The position numbers and the translations under genes are program-made. 64,000 bases of DNA, taken from contig NZ_NHSF01000054.1 in assembly GCF_016653295.1 (NCBI RefSeq), positions 140,914 through 204,913 of the forward strand. Direction: 5' to 3'. The stretch is from Halochromatium salexigens. Its GTDB lineage: Bacteria > Pseudomonadota > Gammaproteobacteria > Chromatiales > Chromatiaceae. The notes beneath the pieces are model-generated. The model made no database searches. It had not been told where the DNA came from and worked only from the letters and a program-made list of their open reading frames with translations. This document shows, one piece after another, positions 19,269-29,194 of the stretch. Each line of letters opens with the position of its first letter. Positions within the stretch are counted from its first letter, which is position 1.

Positions 19269-20309
19269 GTGACAGTCACAGAAGTGCCCCCAGACATCGC
19301 CGATATCGCCCAACGCGAACCAGAGTGCGAGCAGGCCAGGCTCGGGGAATCCGAGCCCCAGAGCTTGCATCTGCGGCCCGAGCACGCCGGGCGCCGCCTC
19401 GATCAGGTGCTCGCCGAGCTGCTGCCGGCATTCTCGCGCAGCCGACTGCGGACCTGGATCGAGCAGGGACGGGTGTCGCTCGACGGGTATCAGCCACGGC
19501 CGAAGGACCGCGTGCGCGGGGCCGAGCAGGTGCTGGTGCGGCCCTTGATCGAGTCCTTCGGCGCCTGTCTGCCGCAGCCGATTCCGTTGCGCGTCGTGTT
19601 CGAGGATGCCCATCTGTTGGTGATCGATAAACCGGCGGGGCTGGTCGTACATCCGGCTGCCGGGCATCCGGACGGCACATTACAGAACGCGCTCTTACAT
19701 TATGACCCGCGCCTCGCTGAGCTGCCGCGCTGCGGCATCGTCCATCGCCTGGACAAGGACACCACGGGGTTGATGGTGGTCGCGCGCAGTCTGCTGGCGC
19801 ATCGCTCGCTGGTCGCACAGCTCAAGGCGCGCAGCGTCAAACGCGATTACCGGGCCTTGGTGGTTGGGCAGCCCAAGGCCAGTGGTCGCGTCGATGCGCC
19901 GATTGGGCGGCATCCGACGCGGCGCACGGCCATGGCCGTGGTCGCCGGTGGCCGGCCGGCGGTGAGCGACTACCAGGTGTTGGCGCGTTATCGCGCCCAT
20001 AGCCTGCTCGGTGTGCAGCTGCAGACCGGGCGTACGCATCAGATTCGCGTCCACATGGCCCATCTGCGCCATCCGTTGGTGGGTGATCCGCTCTACGGAG
20101 CGGGCGCGCGTTGTGTCGCCGCCGCTCGTCCCGAGCTGGCCGCGGCGCTGCGTGGCTTCCCGCGCCAGGCCTTGCATGCCATCGGGCTGGGGCTGATCCA
20201 CCCGGCCAGCGCCGAGCCCCTGCACTGGCAAGTGCCGATGGCCGCCGATCTGGCCGCGCTCTGTGTCCTTTTGCAACAGGAGACCGAGGATGCGGCTACT
20301 GAGACCTGA
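19269..20309 (+). CDS. rluD: 23S rRNA pseudouridine synthase (1911/1915/1917)
   Basis: Makes three pseudouridines in helix 69 of 23S rRNA. The N-terminal S4-type RNA-binding domain is at about residues 33-100 (RRLDQVLAELLPAFSRSRLRTWI) and the catalytic domain has the invariant Asp162 in HRLDKDTTGLMVVA. Other family blocks are VIDKPAGLVVHPAAGHPDGT, HPTRRTAMAVV and LQTGRTHQIRVHMAHLRHPLVGDPLYG. The start is uncertain: the GTG at 19269 is used here with no RBS, and a TATACT lies only 10 nt upstream. Its 3' end overlaps pgeF by 20 nt. Divergent from bamD. Confidence 0.94.
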   Translation: MTVTEVPPDIADIAQREPECEQARLGESEPQSLHLRPEHAGRRLDQVLAELLPAFSRSRLRTWIEQGRVSLDGYQPRPKDRVRGAEQVLVRPLIESFGACLPQPIPLRVVFEDAHLLVIDKPAGLVVHPAAGHPDGTLQNALLHYDPRLAELPRCGIVHRLDKDTTGLMVVARSLLAHRSLVAQLKARSVKRDYRALVVGQPKASGRVDAPIGRHPTRRTAMAVVAGGRPAVSDYQVLARYRAHSLLGVQLQTGRTHQIRVHMAHLRHPLVGDPLYGAGARCVAAARPELAAALRGFPRQALHAIGLGLIHPASAEPLHWQVPMAADLAALCVLLQQETEDAATET

Positions 20310-21072
20310 TTGGCCGGCGCCCTCGACGGTGCGCGCGCTTAGCACGACACGTGAGGGTGGCCTGAGTACCGGGCCTTACGCGAGTCTCAATCTCGGCGAT
20401 CATGTCGGCGATGATCCGCTGGCGGTGCAACGCAACCGTGCACTGTTGCGCACGCAGGCAGGGCTGCCGGTGGAGCCCGATTGGCTGCAACAGGTGCATG
20501 GCTGCACGGTCAGCGCCTTGCCCCGCGCACCGGGTGCGGAGTGCGTCGCCGATGCCTCGGTCGCGTTCGCTCCCGGTTCGGTCTGTGCGGTGATGACCGC
20601 CGACTGTCTCCCTGTGCTGCTCTGTGATGAGGCCGGCAGTGTGGTCGCGGCGGCCCATGCCGGCTGGCGCGGCTTGGCGGCCGGTGTCCTCGAAGCCACG
20701 GTGCGGCGCATGCAGCGCCCGGGCGAGCAGTTGCTGACCTGGCTGGGACCGGCGATCGGCCCCGAGCATTTCGAGGTCGGCGACGAGGTGCGCGATACCT
20801 TTTGCGCGGCGCGCACCGAGGCGACCACTGCCTTTCGTCGCACCGGCCAGGGGCGCTGGTTGGCCGATCTCGGACTGCTCGCGCGCCAGCGCCTGGCCGA
20901 GCTTGGCGTGTGCTGGATAGGCGGGGGGGAGCATTGCACCTTTGCCGAGCCGGAGCGCTTCTTTTCCTATCGGCGCGATGGGGTGAGCGGGCGCATGGCG
21001 AGTCTGATTTGGCTCGAGCCGCACCCGTTGCCCGACTCGGCTGCGTTTGAACCCGAGGACGAGAGGGCTTGA
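20290..21072 (+). CDS. pgeF: Purine nucleoside phosphorylase / laccase-fold protein PgeF (YfiH)
   Basis: A 260-residue YfiH/DUF152 protein, known as a multifunctional purine nucleoside phosphorylase or polyphenol oxidase with a peptidoglycan-editing role in E. coli. The metal-site residues are visible: MTADCLPVLLCD (Cys), AAHAGWRGLAAGVLEATV (His) and the C-terminal GEHCTF and YRRDG. The ATG at 20290 has GGAGACCGAGG upstream and lies inside the end of rluD (20-nt overlap), so it is coupled to it. This bamD/rluD/pgeF order is conserved in gammaproteobacteria. Confidence 0.92.
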   Translation: MRLLRPDWPAPSTVRALSTTREGGLSTGPYASLNLGDHVGDDPLAVQRNRALLRTQAGLPVEPDWLQQVHGCTVSALPRAPGAECVADASVAFAPGSVCAVMTADCLPVLLCDEAGSVVAAAHAGWRGLAAGVLEATVRRMQRPGEQLLTWLGPAIGPEHFEVGDEVRDTFCAARTEATTAFRRTGQGRWLADLGLLARQRLAELGVCWIGGGEHCTFAEPERFFSYRRDGVSGRMASLIWLEPHPLPDSAAFEPEDERA

Positions 21073-21168
21073 CTAAGCATTGCTGGCGCACTGGCTTGAT
21101 TGATCTCGACACCTGGTGCCGCTACTCTCTTTTTATTATCAGATCATTGAATCCACAAGCGCTAGATC

Positions 21169-23346
21169 ATGAGTAAACGACGCTTCCACTCGGCTGCCCC
21201 GATCGCGGTTCGGAGCCAGGCACCCCAGCACGCCCGCCGGCCTCGAGCCATGGCGCTCGGCCGTCTCTCGGTCGCGCTGCTGAGTGCGCTCATCGCCTTT
21301 GGCGCGTTGGCCAAGACCCAAGAGGTCGGGCTTGCCGAGCTGTTCCCCGATGAACGCCAGGCACGCACCATGGTGGTGATCAACAAGGTGCTCGAGCGCT
21401 TTCACTATCGCGACTTCGCGCTCAGCGATGCTTTCGCCGGCGAGGTCATCAACAACTACTTCACCGATCTCGACTCGGGCCGGCTGTTCTTCCTGGAGCG
21501 TGATGTGGAACGCTTCCAACGTTCAGCCGCGCGCCTTGACAGCGACCTGGCTAAGGGCAAGATCGATACCGCTTTCGATATCTTCCGTGTCTACCGGATG
21601 CGGGTCGATTCACGCGTCGATTATGCCTTGTCGTTGTTGCAGCAACCGTTCGATTTCGAGCGCGATGAACGTTATCTATTCAAGCGCGACGAAGCGGATT
21701 GGGCCGCGAACGAGGCTGAACTCAACGACATCTGGCGCAAGCGGGTGAAGAACGACTACTTGCTGCTGAAGCTTGCCGACAAGAGCGACGAGGCGATCCG
21801 CGAGCAACTGCGCGAGCGCTACACTGGCATCACGCGGCGGATCCATCAGTTCACCGCCGATGACGTCTATCAGGCCTTCGTCAACGCCTACACGCGCACG
21901 CTCGAGCCGCATACCAGCTATATGTCGCCGAGCACCTCGGAGAATTTCGATATCAGCATGCGCCTCTCGCTGGAGGGTATTGGCGCGGTGCTGCGCGCCG
22001 AGAACGAGTACACGGTGATCCAGCGCACCATTCCCGGCGGTCCCGCGCGTCAATCGGGTCAGATCCAGACCGGCGATCGGATCGTCGGCGTTGGCCAGGG
22101 GCTCGAGGGCGAGATGGTGGACGTGGTCGGTTGGCGGTTACAGGATGTCGTCGACAAGATCCGCGGTCCCAAGGGCTCGGTGGTGCGGCTGCAGACCTTG
22201 CCGAAGTCCGAGACGGTTGGCGGGCGCATGCGCGAGGTCTCGTTGGTGCGCAACGAGATCAAACTCGAGGATCAGGCGGCGCAGCGGTTCATTATCGAGA
22301 GTCCGGAGAATGCAACCGCGCTGCGTATCGGTGTGATCGAGGTGCCGGCCTTCTACCGGGATTTCCGCGCCGAGTCCTCGGGTCAACGGGATTTTCGCAG
22401 CACCACCCGCGATGTGCGTGCCTTGATCAAGGAACTGAAAGCCGATGAGATCGATGGACTCATCATCGATCTGCGCGGCAATGGTGGCGGCTCGCTGACC
22501 GAGGCGCTGGAGTTGACCGGCCTGTTCATCGAGGAGGGGCCGGTGGTGCAGGTCAAGGACTCGTTCGGCAAGATCGAGGTCGAGGTGGACCCGGACCCGG
22601 CGATCTTCTACACCGGCCCGCTCGCCGTGCTGGTCGATCGCAACAGCGCCTCGGCGTCCGAGATCTTTGCCGGAGCCATCCAGGACTATGGTCGCGGCAT
22701 CATCATCGGCGAGCCTACCTTCGGTAAGGGGACGGTGCAGACGCTGATCGACCTTGATCGCTACGTACCGGGCGATGATACGCAGCTTGGGCGTCTGCGC
22801 CTGACCATGGCTGAGTTCTTCCGCATCAGCGGAGCCAGCACGCAGCTGAAGGGGGTTGAGCCCGATATCAACTTCGAATTGGGCCTACAGGGTATCGAGC
22901 ATGGTGAGCGCTCACTCGACAATGCACTGCCTTGGGGGCGTATCCGCCCGGCCGAGTTCGAGGTCAAGGCCGAGCTTGATCTCGCGGCGCTCAAGCGTCG
23001 CTCGGCGCAACGCATCGTCAATGATGATGGTTTTCGGATGCTCCTCGAGCAGGCCCGCGTCCTAAGCGAGATCGAGGCCCAAGATCAGGTCTCGCTGAGC
23101 GAGCGCGAGCGACGTGCCGAGTCCAACCGCCGTGACCAAGTGCTGAAAGAGCGCAAGGCGGCGTTCCTGCGCGCGCGTGGCATCGAGCCCGTCGATGAAG
23201 ACGCCGATCATGTCGACGAGGAGGCGTTGGAGAAACAGCAGGAGGTCATCGATCGCATCCTGACCCGGGAGGCGGCTCGCATCCTGGCCGACATGATCGT
23301 TCTGCAGGATGCCGGCGAGCGGCCACGCGCGGCCATGAGCGACTGA
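21169..23346 (+). CDS. prc: Carboxy-terminal processing (tail-specific) protease Prc
   Basis: A periplasmic serine-lysine protease of family S41 that trims C-termini and degrades cell-envelope substrates such as MepS. An N-terminal arginine-rich stretch and hydrophobic segment (LGRLSVALLSALIAFGALA) serve as the signal. An N-terminal DUF3340-like region leads to a PDZ domain at about 270-350 (EGIGAVLRAENEYTVIQRTIPGGPA). The catalytic residues by alignment to E. coli are Ser495 (NSASASEIF), Asp506 (GAIQDYG) and Lys520 (FGKGTVQ). The 725 residues are slightly longer than E. coli Prc (682), mostly at the N-terminus. The ATG at 21169 lacks a strong RBS. gshA follows 11 nt later, likely in the same transcript. 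Confidence 0.93.
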   Translation: MSKRRFHSAAPIAVRSQAPQHARRPRAMALGRLSVALLSALIAFGALAKTQEVGLAELFPDERQARTMVVINKVLERFHYRDFALSDAFAGEVINNYFTDLDSGRLFFLERDVERFQRSAARLDSDLAKGKIDTAFDIFRVYRMRVDSRVDYALSLLQQPFDFERDERYLFKRDEADWAANEAELNDIWRKRVKNDYLLLKLADKSDEAIREQLRERYTGITRRIHQFTADDVYQAFVNAYTRTLEPHTSYMSPSTSENFDISMRLSLEGIGAVLRAENEYTVIQRTIPGGPARQSGQIQTGDRIVGVGQGLEGEMVDVVGWRLQDVVDKIRGPKGSVVRLQTLPKSETVGGRMREVSLVRNEIKLEDQAAQRFIIESPENATALRIGVIEVPAFYRDFRAESSGQRDFRSTTRDVRALIKELKADEIDGLIIDLRGNGGGSLTEALELTGLFIEEGPVVQVKDSFGKIEVEVDPDPAIFYTGPLAVLVDRNSASASEIFAGAIQDYGRGIIIGEPTFGKGTVQTLIDLDRYVPGDDTQLGRLRLTMAEFFRISGASTQLKGVEPDINFELGLQGIEHGERSLDNALPWGRIRPAEFEVKAELDLAALKRRSAQRIVNDDGFRMLLEQARVLSEIEAQDQVSLSERERRAESNRRDQVLKERKAAFLRARGIEPVDEDADHVDEEALEKQQEVIDRILTREAARILADMIVLQDAGERPRAAMSD

Positions 23347-23357
23347 GACCGCTGCCC

Positions 23358-25016
23358 ATGTCCGAATCCATGTCGTTCGCCGCGCTTCCGGCGCGGCGCC
23401 TGCGCATCGTCGCCGATCCGACGGTCCGCGCCTTGCTTGCCAACGCGCTGATCGGGCTCGAGAAAGAAACCCTGCGCGTGACCCCGCAGGGGCGCGTGGC
23501 GCCGACCCCGCATCCAGCGGCGCTGGGCTCGGCCTTGACCCATCCGCATATCACCACCGACTTCTCCGAGGCCTTGGTCGAGCTGGTCACCCCGGCGCTG
23601 TCGCAACCGCAGGCGGTGCTCGATTTCCTGCGCGATCTGCATCTGTTCGTCTCTCAGCACATCGGTGACGAGCGCCTGTGGGCGGCGAGCATGCCCTGCG
23701 TGCTCGGTGGTGGGGCCGACATCCCGCTCGCGCGCTATGGCCGCTCGAATGCCGCCGAGATGAAGACCGTCTATCGACGCGGGCTTGGCAATCGCTACGG
23801 CCGGGTGATGCAGATCATCGCCGGCGTGCATTTCAATTTCTCGCTGCCGGAGGCCTTTTGGGGTCCGTTCCAGGCCGAGGTGGGCGGCAGCCAGGACGGC
23901 CTGTCCGGGGTCCGCAACACCGGCTACATGGGCATGGTGCGCAACCTGCAGCGCCTGGGTTGGATGGTGCCCTATCTGTTCGGCGCCTCGCCGGCGGTCT
24001 GCAAGAGCTTCGTGCAGGACGCGACCACCGACCTGGACACGTTCGATGCCAACACCTTCTATTATCCCTATGCGACCTCGCTGCGGATGGGCGATATCGG
24101 CTACCAGAATCGCCAGGAGGAGGGCACCGGCCTCAAGGCCAACTACGACAGCCTCGATGCCTACACCCGCAGTCTGACCTGGGCGATTCGCACACCCTGC
24201 CCGCACTATGAGTCGATCGGCACCAAGGTCAACGGTCGCTGGGAGCAGTTGAACGACCATGTGCTGCAGATCGAGAACGAGTACTACAGCACCGTGCGCC
24301 CGAAGCAGCTCACCGACTGGATGGAATTCCCGACGCTAGCGCTGCGCCGGCGCGGGATTCGCTACGTCGAGCTGCGCTCGGTGGATGTCAATCCGTTCGA
24401 GCCGCTCGGGATCGGACTCGAGCAGATGCACTTCCTGTCGCTGTTCATGCTGTATTGCTTGTTGCTGCCGAGCCCGACGATCTCCCCGCGCGAGCGCCGC
24501 TGGATCGACAGCAACGAGGTGCTCGCCGCGCACCGCGGGCGCGAGCCGGGTCTGCTGCTGGAGTGCTCGGCGGGTCCGATTGCGTTACGCGACTGGGGTG
24601 AGCAGGTGCTGGCGGCGATGGCGCCGCTCGCCGAGCTGATGGACGCAGGCGGCGACGGTGCGTACAAGGCTGCGCTGCGCGCGCAGCAGTTGAAGATGGC
24701 CGAACCCGAGGCGACCCCCTCGGCGCGCATACTGGCCGAGATGCGCGCGCGCGGCGAGGGCTTTGCGCAATGCGCGCGCCGGCTCACGCAGCAGCATTGG
24801 GAGGGCTTTCGCCAGCTCGAACTCGATCCGGCGCGCGCAGCGTCGTTCGAGCGGCTGGTGGCGGAATCACGCGCGCGGCAGGCGCGGATCGAGGCCCATG
24901 ACGAGTGTGATTTCGACACCTTCCTCGCGCGCTACTTCGCGCAAACCGAGGCGCAGCCGGTCGCGCTGCGCTCGCCCTTTGCGCCGGCGGGCGCGCCGAG
25001 CGAGGAGACCGCCTAG
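23358..25016 (+). CDS. gshA: Glutamate-cysteine ligase (gamma-proteobacterial type)
   Basis: ATP-dependent formation of gamma-glutamylcysteine, the first and rate-limiting step of glutathione synthesis. The 552 residues resemble E. coli GshA (518): LIGLEKETLRVTPQGRVA, LGSALTHPHITTDFSEALVELVTP, MQIIAGVHFNFSLPEAFW, WMVPYLFGASPAVC, YPYATSLRMGDIGY, LQIENEYYSTVRPK and YVELRSVDVNPFEPLG. All the metal- and substrate-binding blocks are therefore present. It begins 11 nt after prc and its stop overlaps the convergent dehydrogenase gene by 4 nt. gshB is not in the window. Confidence 0.95.
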   Translation: MSESMSFAALPARRLRIVADPTVRALLANALIGLEKETLRVTPQGRVAPTPHPAALGSALTHPHITTDFSEALVELVTPALSQPQAVLDFLRDLHLFVSQHIGDERLWAASMPCVLGGGADIPLARYGRSNAAEMKTVYRRGLGNRYGRVMQIIAGVHFNFSLPEAFWGPFQAEVGGSQDGLSGVRNTGYMGMVRNLQRLGWMVPYLFGASPAVCKSFVQDATTDLDTFDANTFYYPYATSLRMGDIGYQNRQEEGTGLKANYDSLDAYTRSLTWAIRTPCPHYESIGTKVNGRWEQLNDHVLQIENEYYSTVRPKQLTDWMEFPTLALRRRGIRYVELRSVDVNPFEPLGIGLEQMHFLSLFMLYCLLLPSPTISPRERRWIDSNEVLAAHRGREPGLLLECSAGPIALRDWGEQVLAAMAPLAELMDAGGDGAYKAALRAQQLKMAEPEATPSARILAEMRARGEGFAQCARRLTQQHWEGFRQLELDPARAASFERLVAESRARQARIEAHDECDFDTFLARYFAQTEAQPVALRSPFAPAGAPSEETA

Positions 25017-25861
25017 CCGCGACCACCGCGCGAGGCCCGGCGTAGGACCCAGTCCATGGCCCGGCTCGGCAACAAGCGGCGCAGCACAGCGAGCACATGG
25101 GTTGGCAAGGTGACGGCGTAGCGCGCGCGTGGGCGGGGGCTCTCCAATGCATGCACGAGCCGGCGCAGCACCGCCTCGGGCGACAGCGTGAAGGGTTGTG
25201 CCGCACCGACCTTGCGCAAACGCTCCTCCATCTTGCGATAGGTCTCGCGGTGCGGGCTGTGGCTCGGGTCGATCTGGCGCTGATAGGCGTCGAAGGCGTT
25301 CTCGCGAAAGCGGCTCAGGATTGGCCCCGGCTCGATCAGGGACACCGTGATACCGCTACCGCGCAGCTCCAGGCGCAGGCAGTCGCTGAGGCCTTCGAGC
25401 GCGAACTTGCTCGCGACATAGGCGCCGCGAAAGGGCAGCGCGACGAAGCCGAGCACCGAGCTGTTGTGCACGATGCGCCCCTGGCCCTGGGCGCGCATGA
25501 TCGGGATCACCCGCCGGGTCAGGTCGTGGCCGCCGAACAGGTTGGTCTCGAACTGGGCGCGCAGCGCCTCGCGCGTCAGATCCTCGACCGCCCCGGGCAG
25601 CCCGTAGGCGCCGTTGTTGAACAGGGCATCCAAGCGTTGATCGGTCAGTGCCAGGGCCGCCTCGAGCCCGGTGGCGATGCTCTCGGGGTCATCCAGATCC
25701 AGGCGCACGGCCAGCAAGCCCTCGGCCCGCAGGCGCTCGACGTCGGCCTGATGGCGCGCCGAGGCAATCACCGTCCAGCCGCGCTTGGCCAGGGCGTGGG
25801 CACAGTGGTGGCCGATGCCGCTCGAACAGCCGGTGATCAGGATGCAGCGTTGTGGGTTCAT
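25013..25861 (-). CDS. Short-chain dehydrogenase/reductase (classical SDR)
   Basis: A 282-residue NAD(P)-dependent oxidoreductase of unknown substrate. The Rossmann cofactor motif TGCSSGIG is at residues 10-17, NNGAYG at 82-87, and the catalytic Ser134/135 (HNSSVLG), Tyr148 and Lys152 (YVASK) are all present, so it should be active. The C-terminal helix (HVLAVLRRLLPSRAMDWVLRRASRGGRG) is basic and amphipathic, as in SDRs that sit on membranes. Convergent with gshA (4-nt stop overlap) and divergent from the CobT-like gene. An NADP-preferring fatty-acyl or steroid-type SDR is possible but not shown. Confidence 0.85.
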   Translation of the reverse strand: MNPQRCILITGCSSGIGHHCAHALAKRGWTVIASARHQADVERLRAEGLLAVRLDLDDPESIATGLEAALALTDQRLDALFNNGAYGLPGAVEDLTREALRAQFETNLFGGHDLTRRVIPIMRAQGQGRIVHNSSVLGFVALPFRGAYVASKFALEGLSDCLRLELRGSGITVSLIEPGPILSRFRENAFDAYQRQIDPSHSPHRETYRKMEERLRKVGAAQPFTLSPEAVLRRLVHALESPRPRARYAVTLPTHVLAVLRRLLPSRAMDWVLRRASRGGRG

Positions 25862-25902
25862 GGTGAGACAGACGGCGGGCGATTCGGGTGAACGGCGATA
25901 GT

Positions 25903-26760
25903 ATGAGGATTCATTCCGCCTGGCCGCAATGGCTATCGGTTCCCGCAGCGCCGGTTCAGTATGGTGTTGGGGAGGGTGCTGGCCATGGGGCTGGGAACGG
26001 CGCTGGACAGGCTGGCGCGCTGCCGGTTCGCCTGCTCGCCATGGTAGCCGATCATGGTCTCGCCGCTCGGGCGGATCGCCGAACCGGCGATCGCGCGCCG
26101 CGAGACTGCGCTCTCGCCACCTCAGTGACCGAAGCCAGGCTCGATCTCGGGCGTCATGATGCGGCCCGGGTCGATCCCCAGGCGCAATGCTTCGCGCTGG
26201 GGCCGGGCACGCGCGACAGCCGCTTGGGGCCGGCGATGGATGGCCATCAGCTCGATCGGGCGCTGAGTGTCGGACGTCAGGCGATCGAGCGGGCCAAGCT
26301 CGAGGGGGTCGCGTTGATCCTGGCGCACGGCGAGGCAGGGGCGGGCGCGCAGAGCACCAATCGGGCCTGGCGTCATCTGCTGGACGGCGGCCTGGTCGAG
26401 CACCCAGACCCGGACGCCGCGCTCATCCACGAGCGCCATGCCGAGACCCTGGAGCGCGCGGACCCCTATCAGGCATTGCGCTGCCTGGGTGGCTTCGAGC
26501 ATGCGGCGCTGGTTGGCTCGGCGTTGGCGGCGGCCCAGCTCGGACTCGCGTGGCGGGCCGTCGGTACGAGCGCGTGGATCGCGTCGCTGCTGGCGCTGCG
26601 CCTGAATCCCTCCGCGCGCGCCTGGCTCGGCGCCACGCCCAGCCTGCGACACGCGCAGCTCGAGGCGGGCTTTTGTCTACAATACGCGCCTTGTTGGCAT
26701 CACCGGAGACCTGACACAGCGTCATGGGCGCGATCATCCCTATCATTTCGCAAGAGCTAG
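25903..26760 (+). CDS. Degenerate CobT-like (nicotinate-nucleotide phosphoribosyltransferase family) protein
   Basis: The middle and end match CobT, which makes alpha-ribazole phosphate for cobalamin: VADHGLAA corresponds to the GDHG block, [13 protein letters not shown] and [14 protein letters not shown] to the TGEMGIGNTT block, and [20 protein letters not shown] to the LxxxGGFEIAALAG block. GEMGIGNTT is degraded to [10 protein letters not shown], and the protein ends before the RLGEGSGA block that holds the catalytic Glu. At 25961-26047 the +1 frame ([19 protein letters not shown]) has about 90% GC at third positions against about 57% in the annotated frame, suggesting an N-terminal frameshift. 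The 3' end overlaps tex by 37 nt. Probably non-catalytic or a decaying gene; start uncertain. Confidence 0.55.
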   Translation: MRIHSAWPQWLSVPAAPVQYGVGEGAGHGAGNGAGQAGALPVRLLAMVADHGLAARADRRTGDRAPRDCALATSVTEARLDLGRHDAARVDPQAQCFALGPGTRDSRLGPAMDGHQLDRALSVGRQAIERAKLEGVALILAHGEAGAGAQSTNRAWRHLLDGGLVEHPDPDAALIHERHAETLERADPYQALRCLGGFEHAALVGSALAAAQLGLAWRAVGTSAWIASLLALRLNPSARAWLGATPSLRHAQLEAGFCLQYAPCWHHRRPDTASWARSSLSFRKS

Positions 26761-29120
26761 ACTGTCATCCACGACAGGTGCAGGCGGCTGTCGACCTGCT
26801 CGACGAGGGCGCCACGGTGCCGTTCATCGCGCGTTATCGCAAGGAGGCCACCGGCGGGCTCGACGATACCCAGCTGCGGCATCTGGCCCAGCGTCTGGGT
26901 TATCTGCGTGAACTCGAAGAGCGCCGCGCCACGGTGCTGACCAGTATCGACGAGCAGGGCAAGCTGAGCGAGGCGTTGCGCGCCGAGATCGAGGCCGCCG
27001 AGAGCAAGCAGCGACTCGAGGATCTCTATCTGCCGTTCAAGCCGAAGCGCCGCACCAAGGCGCAGATCGCGCGTGAGGTCGGACTCGAGCCGCTGGCGGA
27101 TGCACTGCTCGCCGACCGGGCGCAGGCACCGGAGTCGCACGCGGCGGCCTATGTCGATGCCGGCAAAGGCGTGGCCGATGGTGCGGCGGCACTGGAGGGG
27201 GCGCGTCAGATCCTGATGGAGCGCTTCGCCGAGGACGCCGAGCTGGCTGGACAACTGCGCGAGCGGCTGTGGGAGGTCGGTATCCTGGTGTCGCGGGTGA
27301 TCGCCGGCAAGGAGGCCGAGGGTGCCAAGTTCTCCGATTATTTCGACTACGCCGAGCCGATCGCCAAGGTGCCCTCGCATCGGGCGCTGGCGCTGTTCCG
27401 CGGTCGCAATCAGGGCATCCTGGCGTTGGAGCTGTTGGCGGGTGAGGGCGAGGACCCGGACCTGGCCTTTCGGGGTCGCATCGCACAGCGCTTCGGCATC
27501 CGCGATCAAGGCCAGCCGGGCGATGCCTGGCTGATCGAGACGGTGCGCAAGACCTGGCGCATCAAGTTGATGGCGCGCCTTGATCTTGATCTCAAGCATC
27601 GGCTGCTGGAGGCGGCGGAGGCCGAGGCGATCCGGGTCTTCGCCAAGAACCTGAAGGCGCTGCTGCTGGCCGCGCCGGCCGGGCGGCTGCCGACCATCGG
27701 GCTCGATCCGGGGCTGCGCACCGGGATCAAGGTCGCGGTGGTGGATGCGACCGGGCGCGTGGTCGACACCGACACCCTCTATCCGCATGCGCCGAAGAAC
27801 CAATGGGATGCGTCGATCGCGGCGCTGGCCAAGCTGGCCGCGACCCATGGGGCTAAGCTGATCAGCATCGGCAACGGCACCGCCTCGCGCGAGACCGATA
27901 AGCTGGCGCGCGAGCTGATCCGCCGCCATCCGGAGCTGGACTTGCAGTCGCTGGTGGTCAGCGAGGCCGGCGCCTCGGTCTATTCGGCCTCGGAGTACGC
28001 CTCGCGCGAGCTGCCGGAGCTGGATGTGTCGCTGCGCGGGGCGGTGTCGATCGCGCGCCGGCTGCAGGATCCGCTGGCCGAGTTGGTGAAGATCGAGCCA
28101 AAGGCGATCGGCGTGGGCCAGTATCAGCATGATGTGAATCAGAGCGGGCTGGCGCGCAGCCTCGATGCGGTGGTCGAGGACTGCGTGAACGCGGTGGGCG
28201 TCGACCTGAACACGGCCTCGGCGCCGCTGCTGGCGCAGGTCTCGGGCCTGACGCAAACGCTCGCCGAGAACGTCGTGCGCTTTCGCGAGGAGCAGGGCGC
28301 CTTTCGCAATCGCGCGCAGTTGAAGAAGGTGCCGCGCCTGGGCGAGAAGACCTTTCAGCAGTGCGCGGGCTTCTTGCGCATCAACGACGGCGACGAGCCG
28401 CTGGATGGCTCGGCGGTGCATCCGGAGGCCTATCCGCTGGTGCGGCGGATGCTCAAGGAGGTCGGGCGGGATATCCGGGCCTTGATCGGCGATCGGACGG
28501 CCTTGAGCAGATTGCAGCCGGCACGCTTCGCCGATGAGCGTTTCGGCGCGCCGACGGTGCGCGACATCATCGCCGAGTTGGAGAAACCGGGGCGTGATCC
28601 GCGCCCGGAGTTCAAGGCGGCGCGCTTCATGGAGGGCGTCGAGACGCTGTCGGATCTACGCCCGGGGATGGTGCTGGAGGGCACGGTGACCAATGTGACC
28701 AACTTCGGCGCGTTCGTCGATGTCGGTGTACATCAGGATGGGCTGGTGCATATCTCGCGCTTGGCGGATCGCTTCGTGCGCGATCCTTATGAGGTGGTCA
28801 GCACCGGGCAGTTGGTGAAGGTCAAGGTGCTGGAGGTGGATCTGCCGCGCAAGCGGGTGTCGCTGAGCATGCGGTTGGATTATGTGCCCGAGGGTGAGGG
28901 CGGTGCTGGGAGGGGGCGTGCTGCTGAAGCGGGGGCCAGTGACGGTGCTGCTGTCGGGCGCTCGGTCAGTGGTCAGCCGCCGGGTGCGGGTGCGGCTGGT
29001 CGGCGCGCTGGAGCTGGAGGTGGCGGTCGCTCAGGCGTGAAGCAGACGCCGGGGCGCGAGGAGTCGGCCGGGGCGAGTGGGACGATGGCGGATGCCTTTG
29101 CGAAGGCTCGTCGGAGGTGA
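26724..29120 (+). CDS. tex: Tex/YhgF RNA-binding transcription accessory protein
   Basis: A 798-residue Tex protein, a nucleic-acid-binding factor affecting transcription and stress tolerance. In order: an N-terminal helical region ([19 protein letters not shown]), a YqgF/RNase H-like domain ([18 protein letters not shown] at about 325-343), helix-hairpin-helix repeats ([14 protein letters not shown]) and a C-terminal S1 RNA-binding domain at about 650-720 ([28 protein letters not shown]). The last 80 residues are low-complexity Gly/Ala/Arg-rich, an RGG-like tail longer than in E. coli. The ATG at 26724 fits the [12 protein letters not shown] family start and overlaps the CobT-like frame. No terminator is seen directly after; the palindromic repeat follows 75 nt later. 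Confidence 0.96.
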   Translation: MGAIIPIISQELDCHPRQVQAAVDLLDEGATVPFIARYRKEATGGLDDTQLRHLAQRLGYLRELEERRATVLTSIDEQGKLSEALRAEIEAAESKQRLEDLYLPFKPKRRTKAQIAREVGLEPLADALLADRAQAPESHAAAYVDAGKGVADGAAALEGARQILMERFAEDAELAGQLRERLWEVGILVSRVIAGKEAEGAKFSDYFDYAEPIAKVPSHRALALFRGRNQGILALELLAGEGEDPDLAFRGRIAQRFGIRDQGQPGDAWLIETVRKTWRIKLMARLDLDLKHRLLEAAEAEAIRVFAKNLKALLLAAPAGRLPTIGLDPGLRTGIKVAVVDATGRVVDTDTLYPHAPKNQWDASIAALAKLAATHGAKLISIGNGTASRETDKLARELIRRHPELDLQSLVVSEAGASVYSASEYASRELPELDVSLRGAVSIARRLQDPLAELVKIEPKAIGVGQYQHDVNQSGLARSLDAVVEDCVNAVGVDLNTASAPLLAQVSGLTQTLAENVVRFREEQGAFRNRAQLKKVPRLGEKTFQQCAGFLRINDGDEPLDGSAVHPEAYPLVRRMLKEVGRDIRALIGDRTALSRLQPARFADERFGAPTVRDIIAELEKPGRDPRPEFKAARFMEGVETLSDLRPGMVLEGTVTNVTNFGAFVDVGVHQDGLVHISRLADRFVRDPYEVVSTGQLVKVKVLEVDLPRKRVSLSMRLDYVPEGEGGAGRGRAAEAGASDGAAVGRSVSGQPPGAGAAGRRAGAGGGGRSGVKQTPGREESAGASGTMADAFAKARRR

Positions 29121-29194
29121 TTGGCTGCTGAGGACTTGGGTTCTCGGTGCCTGGTCCTGGTGCCTGATACGGCTGGTGCAGGTCGCGTCGCTCG

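Noticed and set aside
26757..28421. 554-codon minus-strand frame opposite tex
   Set aside because: Antisense shadow of Tex, same composition artefact; no motifs or RBS.
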